Below are positions 1 through 5,302 of a stretch of DNA of 7,720 bases, piece after piece. The stretch comes from CAZLQR01 sp964404095 (GTDB lineage: Bacteria > Patescibacteriota > Microgenomatia > UBA1406 > GWC2-37-13). Each line of letters begins with the position of its first letter. Position 1 is the stretch's first letter. The position numbers and the translations under genes are program-made. The stretch is from the NCBI GenBank assembly GCA_964404095.1, contig CAYOIN010000025.1, positions 1 through 7,720 of the forward strand. The letters are read 5' to 3'. The notes beneath the pieces are model-generated. The model was given only the letters and a program-made list of their open reading frames with translations. It had not been told where the DNA came from and made no database searches.

Positions 1-71
1 TGGCGTCCGAGATGTCATCGTATATGACCGGTACGCAGGTCGTCGTGGACGGCGGTGTGCTCTTGTCGTAA
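1..71 (+). CDS. Short-chain dehydrogenase/reductase, C-terminal end only
   Basis: Reading in frame from base 3, the first 23 codons end in TAA at 69-71 and encode the tail ASEMSSYMTGTQVVVDGG followed by four more residues. A segment of the form 'S.YMTGQ.l.VDGG' is the usual C-terminal signature of classical SDR enzymes (Rossmann-fold NAD(P)-dependent oxidoreductases, FabG-like). The start and the catalytic Ser-Tyr-Lys part lie outside the window, so substrate and cofactor cannot be judged. The next gene begins 2 nt after the stop, so the two are probably co-transcribed. Confidence 0.85.
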   Translation, partial: ASEMSSYMTGTQVVVDGGVLLS

Positions 72-73
72 CT

Positions 74-442
74 ATGCAGTCTGCAAAACATATATTGCTC
101 GCAGGAGTTTGGATCACGGTTTCGGAGTTTATCCGAAATGAAATTCTGTTCAAGTCCTACTGGACCGATCACTATCGAGCACTTAACCTCACCTTCGAAA
201 CGAAACCGTTGAATGGGTTTCTGTGGGTTGTGTGGAGTATGCTTCTCGCATGGACTCTCTCCAAGCTTCGGGAGAAGTTCTCAATGCAGGAATCGATGGC
301 GATTGGCTGGGTCGCAGCATTTGTGATGATGTGGATCACGGCATACAACCTGCAGGTACTGCCGATCGGACTCTTGATGGTCGCAGTTCCGCTGAGTTTA
401 CTCGAGATCTTCGTCGCCCTCAAGATCCTTTCAAAAAAATAG
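74..442 (+). CDS. Small four-helix integral membrane protein, unknown function
   Basis: This 122-residue protein has four hydrophobic stretches, at roughly residues 5-22, 46-63, 75-93 and 95-116, with a short basic end (LSKK). A polar loop at about residues 24-45 separates helices 1 and 2 and carries several aromatic and charged residues (SYWTDHYRALN). The ATG lies 2 nt after the SDR stop with no Shine-Dalgarno sequence, so it probably depends on translational coupling or re-initiation after the SDR gene. The stop is TAG. I do not recognise the family. The 7-bp gap to the convergent DUF1801 gene leaves no room for a conventional terminator. Confidence 0.8.
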   Translation: MQSAKHILLAGVWITVSEFIRNEILFKSYWTDHYRALNLTFETKPLNGFLWVVWSMLLAWTLSKLREKFSMQESMAIGWVAAFVMMWITAYNLQVLPIGLLMVAVPLSLLEIFVALKILSKK

Positions 443-449
443 AAGTCCT

Positions 450-863
450 TTATCTGAGACCGGGATGCTGCTCCGCTATCCGGAGAACATCCGCGAGTTC
501 CTTGAGGTGAAGATTCTCGATTTGCTTGAATCGTATACAGCTTTTCCCCACCTGCACTGCTCCCAGTTTTTTTGCGTTGAGTTCAGCGACATATGCACCA
601 TCCACGATAGAGCAGACATAGATACTGATATAGTTTTTCTGGCTCGCTACCGCAACGGTCGGCCAGTCAATGATTTCGCCTTTATAGTTCCGATATTTAA
701 AGCTCCCGTACCCGATCATGTTCGATGCAAAGTGGGGCCTGAGCGATGGTACGGTTTGCTGGATAAACTCATGCAGTTTGATGATTTGATCTCTCCGAGT
801 TGGCTCTAAGGCATCGATATACTCCTGTATGGTAGTAGCAGTTGTGGGTTTAAACATGTTCAT
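450..863 (-). CDS. DUF1801 domain protein (YdhG-like, frataxin-like fold)
   Basis: The 137-residue soluble protein has the DUF1801 pattern. It opens with a 'TIQEYIDALEPTRRDQI..LHEFIQ' helix region (about 11-37), then 'VPSLRPHFASNMIGYGSFKYR' (about 38-58), a beta-rich core 'NYISIYVCSIVDGAYV' (about 77-92), and ends with 'GKSCIRFKQIENL..KELADVLR' (about 106-129). Members are small, often called YdhG/YjbR/CyaY-like or putative iron chaperones, but the biochemical role of most is unproven. The ATG at 863 is preferred over the ATG two codons later because a TGATATACT box ends 6 nt upstream, which predicts a leaderless mRNA. It is transcribed divergently from the tRNA gene and convergently with the membrane protein at 74-442. 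Confidence 0.88.
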   Translation of the reverse strand: MNMFKPTTATTIQEYIDALEPTRRDQIIKLHEFIQQTVPSLRPHFASNMIGYGSFKYRNYKGEIIDWPTVAVASQKNYISIYVCSIVDGAYVAELNAKKLGAVQVGKSCIRFKQIENLHLKELADVLRIAEQHPGLR

Positions 864-869
864 GCGAAA

Positions 870-878
870 AGTATATCA
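870..878 (-). promoter_or_regulatory. Extended -10 promoter of the DUF1801 gene
   Basis: On the minus strand the sequence reads TGATATACT, an extended -10 element (TGn plus TATACT). It is followed by 6 nt and then the ATG at 863, so transcription should begin at the start codon. No good -35 hexamer is visible at the usual spacing. Only about 10 bases separate it from the divergent tRNA -10 box. Confidence 0.65.
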
Positions 879-887
879 AGACCTCTG

Positions 888-896
888 TGGTAAAAT
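888..896 (+). promoter_or_regulatory. Extended -10 promoter of tRNA-Asn
   Basis: The sequence TGGTAAAAT is an extended -10 element ending 8 nt before the mature 5' end of the tRNA at 905. The 5' leader of the precursor would therefore be only a few bases. No convincing -35 element is seen, which fits an extended -10 type promoter. Confidence 0.5.
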
Positions 897-904
897 ATAT
901 CTAT

Positions 905-977
905 TCCCCTGTAGCTCAATTGGCAGAGCAGGAAGCTGTTAACTTCAAGGTTCGTGGTTCGAGTCCACGCGGGGGAG
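905..977 (+). tRNA. tRNA-Asn (anticodon GUU)
   Basis: A complete 73-nt cloverleaf can be folded. The acceptor stem is 905-911 paired with 970-976 (one T-G pair), and the D stem is 914-917 with 926-929. The anticodon stem is 931-935 with 943-947, where the outermost pair is a G-A mismatch. The anticodon loop at 936-942 carries GTT, and the T stem is 953-957 with 965-969 around the loop TTCGAGT. The discriminator base is G at 977, the usual base for tRNA-Asn. No CCA follows (the next bases are CTT), so the 3' end must be added by CCA nucleotidyltransferase. A VTT-like gene ends convergently 34 bp downstream. Confidence 0.96.
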
Positions 978-1011
978 CTTACTTTAATTTAGATCCTCAC
1001 AACAAACTATA

Positions 1012-1569
1012 CTAGGGCTTAATAACCGTTGATGCAGTTATCACTATAAAGATACCGATGCTGTTTAGTACAAAAGATAGTAGTAAGAAATTATAGAACT
1101 TCATCTTTGAAATACCCATCAGACTTATACCTATCTCATCGGGCAGTGGTGAAGCAATAAGAAGAGCTCCTATGACGGGGAGTGTCCAACTAAAGTATCT
1201 TGAGTGAGCAACTTTTGTTAAATGTCGACCTCTTACTTGAGCATAAAGAGATTTTACTTCGCTTGTCAGATTATCTTTAATAAAACGGAAAATTAAAACA
1301 TCTCCAATAACCGCTCCTGCTCCTGCAATGAGTCCAATCTCAATAGGATTCAATCCTTCTGATAAAACTAGAAGAATTAAAGTCGCCGTGGCAACAGTAA
1401 AAGTTGAAACAAATAAAATACCTCCAATAAAGGCTCCTATATACCCGAGATTACCTAAGTGAAGTAAGTATGAGTGAAAAGTTTCATCTCTGAAAAGGTA
1501 TAAGGCAAGTAATAGACTTAAAAATAGGAATGTAAGATTTTTATACTTATACGACTTCCAAGACCGCAT
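1012..1569 (-). CDS. VTT/DedA-like small multi-pass membrane protein
   Basis: The 185-residue protein has about five hydrophobic segments (near residues 11-27, 42-67, 75-96, 127-150 and 158-179). Between the last two lies 'SPLPDEIGISLMGIS' (140-154), a proline- and acid-containing re-entrant-type motif resembling the conserved part of DedA/VTT (SNARE-associated) proteins. Those proteins act in membrane homeostasis or lipid and ion transport. It is shorter than typical DedA proteins, so the substrate is unknown. The coding region is clearly AT-rich: lines 1261-1320 and 1501-1560 count as 35% and 27% GC, against 53-55% in the next gene. That hints at a separate origin. The start at 1569 follows a TGATAGACT box by 6 nt and is predicted leaderless. 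The stop is TAG. Confidence 0.8.
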   Translation of the reverse strand: MRSWKSYKYKNLTFLFLSLLLALYLFRDETFHSYLLHLGNLGYIGAFIGGILFVSTFTVATATLILLVLSEGLNPIEIGLIAGAGAVIGDVLIFRFIKDNLTSEVKSLYAQVRGRHLTKVAHSRYFSWTLPVIGALLIASPLPDEIGISLMGISKMKFYNFLLLSFVLNSIGIFIVITASTVIKP

Positions 1570-1575
1570 AGTTTA

Positions 1576-1584
1576 AGTCTATCA
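1576..1584 (-). promoter_or_regulatory. Extended -10 promoter of the VTT-like gene
   Basis: The minus strand reads TGATAGACT, an extended -10 with hexamer TAGACT, followed by exactly 6 nt and the ATG at 1569. This places transcription initiation at the start codon. The same hexamer and the same 6-nt distance occur before the divergent VOC gene at 1710. Confidence 0.55.
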
Positions 1585-1635
1585 AAATTGAAAGTTGAAG
1601 TTCTTCAGCACGCTATACTCATATTCAAATTCAAT

Positions 1636-1666
1636 TTCCCTGTTCCTGAATGTGTCAACCAGGGGG
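1636..1666. other. Possible imperfect stem-loop between divergent genes
   Basis: TTCCCTG (1636-1642) can pair with CAGGGGG (1660-1666), with two G-T pairs at the base and a loop of about 17 nt. It lies in the spacer between the divergent genes at 1569 and 1710, where no terminator is expected. It is not immediately followed by the T-run at 1676-1682. It could be incidental, or part of an old element boundary (see the tRNA-end repeat in the findings). Confidence 0.2.
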
Positions 1667-1694
1667 AGCAGAGTGTTTTTTTATTTCTTCAATC

Positions 1695-1703
1695 TGGTAG
1701 ACT
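1695..1703 (+). promoter_or_regulatory. Extended -10 promoter of the PhnB-like VOC gene
   Basis: TGGTAGACT (extended -10, hexamer TAGACT at 1698-1703) is followed by 6 nt and the ATG at 1710. No Shine-Dalgarno sequence is present, so the mRNA is predicted to be leaderless. No clear -35 is seen, only a T-run at 1676-1682. Confidence 0.55.
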
Positions 1704-1709
1704 CATTCT

Positions 1710-2222
1710 ATGAGCAAGTTGATTACCTGCATCTGGTTTTCGAAGAATGATGGTGAGGAGGCGGTGAAGTACTATGTGGATACCTTTCAGTCTGCGCCCG
1801 GTCATCATGAGGGGAAGCTCGGTGATATCACCAAGGCGCCGAAAGCATCGGAGGAAGTCTCTGGGAGACCAGAGGGATCGGTCCTGACCGCGGAGTGCGA
1901 GCTCGATGGAATTAGCTTCATGGCGCTCAATGGTGGACCGGTCGATATGTTCAAACTTAATGGCGCAACATCCTTCATAATCGAGTGTGAAACCCAAGAT
2001 GAAATCGACTACTTCTGGGAGAAGTTGTCTGCGGTTCCGGAGGCAGAGCAGTGTGGGTGGTGTACCGATAAGTTCGGTGTTACCTGGCAGGTTGTTCCAC
2101 GGATTTTGGATGAGTTAATGCGAGAGAGTCCCCAGAAGGCAGAAGCGGTCACCGCCGCTTTTATGCCGATGAAAAAGCTCGATCTTGAGAAGATCCGAAA
2201 AGCTGGAGAGCAATCGCTCTAA
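1710..2222 (+). CDS. PhnB-like VOC (glyoxalase/bleomycin-resistance fold) protein
   Basis: This 170-residue protein matches the PhnB-like / '3-demethylubiquinone-9 3-methyltransferase' family (PF06983) of the vicinal oxygen chelate superfamily. The N-terminal strand 'ITCIWFSKNDGEEAVKYYVDTF' (about 5-26) is the usual start. The middle has 'ECELDGISFMALNGGP' and 'LNGATSFIIECETQDEIDYFW' (about 62-103), and the family hallmark 'CGWCTDKFGVTWQVVP' lies at 115-130. The methyltransferase label is historical; these are mostly small dimeric proteins of uncertain substrate. It appears complete. The leaderless promoter at 1695-1703 fixes the start, and the next gene's promoter starts 10 bp after the TAA stop. 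Confidence 0.93.
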   Translation: MSKLITCIWFSKNDGEEAVKYYVDTFQSAPGHHEGKLGDITKAPKASEEVSGRPEGSVLTAECELDGISFMALNGGPVDMFKLNGATSFIIECETQDEIDYFWEKLSAVPEAEQCGWCTDKFGVTWQVVPRILDELMRESPQKAEAVTAAFMPMKKLDLEKIRKAGEQSL

Positions 2223-2231
2223 TTCATTGAG

Positions 2232-2240
2232 TGATATAAT
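2232..2240 (+). promoter_or_regulatory. Extended consensus -10 promoter of the 63-aa gene
   Basis: TGATATAAT is a perfect extended -10 element. The ATG at 2246 follows after 5 nt. The identical nonamer occurs at 3492-3500 and 5284-5292, each just before a start codon. No -35 hexamer is evident here. Confidence 0.7.
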
Positions 2241-2245
2241 CCGAC

Positions 2246-2437
2246 ATGGCAGAACGACAGCGCCCAGACCAGAATGTAATTAATACCTTCAGTGAGAGAA
2301 GACTATCTCAACTTGCAGAACAACGGAGTCAAGATGTAGCTCGACTCCCAGAAAGAAAACCGAGGTTCCCAAGACTAAGAAGAGTATTGCATTCGGTAAA
2401 TAACCTCAGAAAGATCTATAACGCCCACCACGACTAA
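2246..2437 (+). CDS. Small basic hypothetical protein (63 aa)
   Basis: The predicted protein is very rich in arginine, particularly in the C-terminal half (about residues 33-56: RLPERKPRF, then PRLRRVLHSVNNLRK). It has no cysteine, no hydrophobic segment and no recognisable domain. The main support for it being real is a perfect extended -10 box ending 5 nt before the ATG, in line with the leaderless pattern of the neighbours. The charge would suit a nucleic-acid or ribosome partner, but that is only a guess from composition. Confidence 0.6.
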   Translation: MAERQRPDQNVINTFSERRLSQLAEQRSQDVARLPERKPRFPRLRRVLHSVNNLRKIYNAHHD

Positions 2438-2518
2438 GCAACCTCTTCCTTACCCAATTATTCCTTGGAGGCGATGGAGCGAACGAACGACAGTTGATCT
2501 ATATCGTACTGCTAAGCG

Positions 2519-2547
2519 TTGACGATCTTCCTGTCTTCAACTATTCT
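2519..2547 (+). promoter_or_regulatory. Sigma70-type promoter of the SUMF1-like gene
   Basis: TTGACG at 2519-2524 and TATTCT at 2542-2547 are separated by exactly 17 bp, and the ATG at 2556 follows 8 nt after the -10. The good match indicates that the now-broken gene had, or still has, its own promoter, and it supports 2556 as the start. Confidence 0.65.
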
Positions 2548-2555
2548 TTCTAGAT

Positions 2556-3466
2556 ATGCCTGAGATTGGAGCGAATGAGGTTCTCTCGCAACACCCTGAG
2601 ATGGTTCTCGTACCGGGAGGAGCTGTCCAGCTCGGATCTACCGAGAAACAGATCGACTGGATTCTTTCAGAGTATTCGCATCATCCCCGGAACTGATATG
2701 AGGACGAAACTCCCCAGCAGAAGGTACCGGTTGCGCCGTTTATGCTCGATAGATATCCTGTAACAAATCAACAGTTTGCTGATTTTGTGACTGCAACCGG
2801 GTACAAGACCGTCGCAGAACAAACCGGTAATGGCTATGTCTACACCGAGGACTATTGGGATGAGATAGAAGGGGCAGCATGGAATCATCCCGCAGGGCCT
2901 CATTCATCCATCGATGATCGAATGAATCATCCGGTTGTTCATATGAGTTCGGTCGATGCGCAGGCGTATGCGCACTGGGCAAGTAAGAGGCTCCCGAGGG
3001 AGCAGAATGGGAGCGTGCAACAAAAGGCGATGGTGATGCGATCTGGACATGGGGTGATGAATGGCATCCACATCATACCAACTCTGCGGAACACTGGATC
3101 GGAAAGAGTACAAAAGCACTTTCCACATGGAAGGACTGGTGGCGCGAGGAATTCAGGCATGATCATGGTATGCCAAAAACTACACCGGTCGGTTCCTTCG
3201 AGGCAAATCGTAGTCAGTTTGGAGTTTATGATCTATTGGGGAACGTATATGAGATCACCGGAGATCTCTATCAGCCCTATGATCCACATCGCCAATACGA
3301 TCCGATGTACCAAACGATCTTTGGACGGTATGTGGCCATGCGAGGTGGCTCCTGGATGAATTTTCGCTACCAGATTCGAAATAGCGAACGCATGGCAATC
3401 GACCCGCAGTTCTCTAATTTTGCTACCGGCTTTCGATGTGCCGCCGATCTTCCACACCGAGCATAG
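2556..3466 (+). pseudogene. Formylglycine-generating-enzyme-like (SUMF1 fold) gene, broken by a stop and a frameshift
   Basis: From the ATG at 2556 the frame reads 46 residues including 'MVLVPGGAVQLGS' (16-28), hits TGA at 2694-2696, then continues in the same frame with 'YEDETPQQKVPVAPFMLDRY' and 'PVTNQQFADFV'. At about 3002 the frame must shift: 'ASKRLPRE' is followed by 'AEWERATKGDG' only if one base, probably a G, is restored in GGGAG. From there the new frame runs cleanly through 'VGSFEANRSQFGVYDLLGNV' and 'RGGSW' to 'TGFRCA', ending at TAG 3464-3466. These are ordered hallmarks of the FGE-sulfatase family (PF03781). The repaired length is about 303 residues, normal for the family. The segment 'RYQIRNSER' lacks the catalytic cysteine pair of true FGE, so even intact it may have been an EgtB-like or non-FGE member. 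Two independent lesions suggest a pseudogene; consensus errors are the alternative. Confidence 0.85.
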
Positions 3467-3491
3467 GCATGGTGCTACAGATGGACGATTT

Positions 3492-3500
3492 TGATATAAT
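3492..3500 (+). promoter_or_regulatory. Extended consensus -10 promoter of the 79-aa gene
   Basis: TGATATAAT, identical to the boxes at 2232 and 5284, ends 5 nt before the ATG at 3506. No -35 hexamer is recognisable at a 16-18 bp spacing, consistent with an extended -10 promoter and leaderless mRNA. Confidence 0.7.
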
Positions 3501-3505
3501 AGGGT

Positions 3506-3745
3506 ATGGCAAATAGAGCGGAGAGACAGCCTGTTCCTCAACCTCCGGTAGTTCAACAACAAGGCGACGAGCGACCATTTAGCCCTTTGCGAATTCTCGA
3601 AGATTTTAAGCGCAGACATCCAGAAGAATTCGAAGCAGATCCTCATTCGCTTGATAGATCATTCGAGATTCTTCCTGAACATCCGGTTCGAGTCATTGGT
3701 CCAAGTGGAGTAATCACATTTCCTGAAAGGAAAACGGCAAGGTAA
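3506..3745 (+). CDS. Hypothetical protein (79 aa) with a Pro/Gln-rich N-terminus
   Basis: The first 22 residues are rich in Pro, Gln and Arg and look disordered. Residues about 27-50 (PLRILEDFKRRHPEEFEADP) look helical and charged, and the C-terminus has 'VRVIGPSGVITFPERK', which could form a beta hairpin. No family is recognised and no membrane segment or signal peptide is present. A consensus extended -10 box 5 nt upstream supports both its reality and its start. Its TAA lies 2 bp from the stop of the convergent 109-aa gene. Confidence 0.65.
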   Translation: MANRAERQPVPQPPVVQQQGDERPFSPLRILEDFKRRHPEEFEADPHSLDRSFEILPEHPVRVIGPSGVITFPERKTAR

Positions 3746-3747
3746 TC

Positions 3748-4077
3748 TTACGCGAGGCGTTGAATGAGACTGAGAATCTGGTTTTTATGATTCTCGATGA
3801 TCTCCGGATCTCGAAATGAAGATGAGTATGCGGCTAGGTAGAATGCCACCTTCTGGAGACTCTCCTTCGTCGGATCATCAAAGTTTCCACCCACTTCTTT
3901 GAATCCTTTCCTCACCACATCTTTGCAATAGTCTACAGCATTATGGGTCGGTACCGCCTCCCGTTGTTCCGCATCCTCTTTATGCGCCTCAATAAAACAG
4001 GTGATCATTGCATCGCGAACCTGGATGGGCGTGAACGACTTCGAAATGTCGACCCCGTAGATAAGTTGTCCTTGCAC
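3748..4077 (-). CDS. Hypothetical soluble protein (109 aa), GTG start
   Basis: The protein is soluble and predominantly helical. Its core, 'PIQVRDAMITCFIEAHKED' (about 17-35), is followed by 'NAVDYCKDVVRKGFKEVG' (46-63) and 'ESLQKVAFYLAAYSS' (72-86). It has cysteines at 27 and 51, and I do not recognise the family. The start is GTG at 4077. It is preferred because a well-formed promoter (TTGATT, 17 bp, TACAAT) ends 6 nt upstream, exactly as in the leaderless neighbours. It converges with the 79-aa gene and is divergent from the DNRLRE gene. Confidence 0.7.
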   Translation of the reverse strand: MQGQLIYGVDISKSFTPIQVRDAMITCFIEAHKEDAEQREAVPTHNAVDYCKDVVRKGFKEVGGNFDDPTKESLQKVAFYLAAYSSSFRDPEIIENHKNQILSLIQRLA

Positions 4078-4083
4078 GTAAGC

Positions 4084-4112
4084 ATTGTAGTTGATTCATT
4101 CAGGAGAATCAA
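4084..4112 (-). promoter_or_regulatory. Sigma70-type promoter of the 109-aa gene
   Basis: On the minus strand TTGATT (4107-4112) and TACAAT (4084-4089) are spaced by 17 bp. Six nucleotides separate the -10 from the GTG at 4077. This supports a leaderless GTG start. Confidence 0.7.
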
Positions 4113-4133
4113 AACGTTGAGTATATGAATCTC

Positions 4134-4162
4134 TTGAACAGCGACATGAAACTGCGTATAGT
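4134..4162 (+). promoter_or_regulatory. Sigma70-type promoter of the DNRLRE gene
   Basis: TTGAAC (4134-4139) and TATAGT (4157-4162) are spaced by 17 bp, and the ATG at 4170 follows after 7 nt. Because this promoter lies downstream of the ATG at 4125, it argues against that longer start. Its -35 box lies 21 bp from the -35 box of the divergent 109-aa gene. Confidence 0.65.
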
Positions 4163-4169
4163 TAATGAT

Positions 4170-5219
4170 ATGGTTCGGAAATTAGTTCTTCTGATCTTCG
4201 CGATCTTTGCGCTCTTTGGAGCATCACAAGCGCACGCGAGCGAAACAATCATCTATCCTTCGGGTGATGGATATGTTAACCAGGCAGATGAGAATGCGCT
4301 CAATGGTTCGAAGACCAGTCTCGTCACTTCATATGAAGGACAAGGGAAAGCAAACCTCAGTTATGTGAAGTTCAATCTTGCGAGTATCCCGCAGGGCTCG
4401 CAGATCAGCTCTGCCACATTTCAGACCACTGCCTATTCCTGTACAGGAGCTGACCAGACTCCGGAATTATCCTTGAGTACCGTGATTGATGAATGGAGTG
4501 AGCAGACAATGCGATGGATGACACGCCCTCGAACCGGACTGTACATCGGCGTCGTGAAGCCGAGTGCAAAAACGCTTTCATGGAATGTAACATCTCGGGT
4601 ACAAAACTGGTTTCAGAATCCAGCAGGCAACTATGGATTCGAGCTCGCGATTCAGGGAGGCCCCTTCACCTGTAAGTTCTATTCTCGCGAGTACGGAACA
4701 TCATCGGTGCGACCAATGCTCATCGTGAAGTATACCGCCCCTACCCCAACGCCAACAAAGGCAGTTGTTTTCAACCCGATTATTGGAAAGATTGGAATAA
4801 AGATAACGCCGATCATTACCGGAGCTGCGCAGACAACCGCCACCCCAACAGGAGCTACAACAACACCAGCTACAGAGCAGCAGAGCGTGAGTCCAACGGT
4901 AACCACAGGTGTAACCGAGTCCGGAGAAAAGACCACAACCGAAGAGGCAACAGCCGCAGCGCAACAGCCATCTTCTTCAGCGAGTGCTGAACATGCGAAA
5001 ACTACCCCGGTCGACAACAGGTTCTACTATCTCGGCGTAGCTGCGCTCGCACTCCTTGGCATTATCGCGGTTGCGACACTGTATGCAGCCCGTCGACCAA
5101 AAGGAGCCCTACACGCAGAAGAGAAAGCAGCTGAGGTCGAACCAGAACCAGCGCCAAAGAAAGGAAAAAAATCTGCCAAAAAAAACTCAGACCAACCCTC
5201 CGAAGACACTCCGAATTAA
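4170..5219 (+). CDS. Secreted DNRLRE-domain protein with a C-terminal membrane anchor
   Basis: With the start at 4170 the protein has 349 residues and a textbook signal peptide: MVRK, a hydrophobic core to about residue 17, and a likely cut after the Ala of 'SQAHA' (residue 23). Residues about 25-190 form a DNRLRE-type beta-sandwich, shown by 'LSYVKFNLASIPQGSQISSA', 'VIDEWSEQTMRWMTRP', 'NYGFELAIQ' and 'FYSREY', then 'RPMLIVKYT'. These domains occur on extracellular and carbohydrate-associated proteins. Two cysteines (91 and 168) could form a disulfide. A Thr/Pro/Ala-rich linker (191-282) leads to one transmembrane helix (about 286-305), followed by 'AARR' and a Lys/Glu-rich cytoplasmic tail. 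The sandwich is therefore probably displayed outside the cell. An in-frame ATG at 4125 would add 15 residues but overlaps the promoter. Confidence 0.88.
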   Translation: MVRKLVLLIFAIFALFGASQAHASETIIYPSGDGYVNQADENALNGSKTSLVTSYEGQGKANLSYVKFNLASIPQGSQISSATFQTTAYSCTGADQTPELSLSTVIDEWSEQTMRWMTRPRTGLYIGVVKPSAKTLSWNVTSRVQNWFQNPAGNYGFELAIQGGPFTCKFYSREYGTSSVRPMLIVKYTAPTPTPTKAVVFNPIIGKIGIKITPIITGAAQTTATPTGATTTPATEQQSVSPTVTTGVTESGEKTTTEEATAAAQQPSSSASAEHAKTTPVDNRFYYLGVAALALLGIIAVATLYAARRPKGALHAEEKAAEVEPEPAPKKGKKSAKKNSDQPSEDTPN

Positions 5220-5239
5220 TAAGAATAAGAGGTTTCTCG

Positions 5240-5284
5240 GCACCAACTTATATACCTATAGTATTGATATGGGGTGCGTTTTTT
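5240..5284 (+). terminator. Possible weak terminator after the DNRLRE gene
   Basis: GCACC (5240-5244) can pair with GGTGC (5273-5277), and a run of six T follows at 5279-5284. A small inner hairpin ATAC/GTAT may shorten the 28-nt loop. The stem is short, and the element overlaps the next gene's promoter spacer, so this is tentative. Confidence 0.25.
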
Positions 5285-5292
5285 GATATAAT
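5264..5292 (+). promoter_or_regulatory. Strong sigma70-type promoter of the TIM-barrel/AEP-like operon
   Basis: TTGATA (5264-5269), a 17-bp spacer and TATAAT (5287-5292) preceded by the extended TGA make the best promoter in the window. The ATG at 5303 follows after 10 nt, giving a leader of at most a few bases. No operator repeat is obvious around it. Confidence 0.78.
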
Positions 5293-5302
5293 CTAGCTTC
5301 GT

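Noticed and set aside
465..809. Plus-strand open frame opposite the DUF1801 gene
   Set aside because: The minus strand carries a recognisable family with its own promoter, so the plus frame is a shadow.
2694..2696. UGA recoded as Gly or Trp (alternative genetic code) in the SUMF1-like gene
   Set aside because: It is the only in-frame TGA in well over 1,500 codons of clear genes, and the same gene also carries a frameshift. Recoding lineages use UGA often, so a TGG to TGA mutation or a sequence error is simpler.
3002..3004. Programmed frameshift joining the two halves of the SUMF1-like gene
   Set aside because: No slippery heptamer or downstream pseudoknot is evident, and the upstream TGA already breaks the gene.
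2742..3359. Separate 205-residue gene starting at 2742
   Set aside because: Its first part is the middle of the SUMF1-like protein and the part after 3002 is out-of-frame nonsense; it is a fragment of the broken gene.
4679..5017. Valine-rich minus-strand open frames opposite the DNRLRE gene
   Set aside because: They are antisense shadows of the Thr/Ala/Pro-rich linker, with no promoter and no domain.
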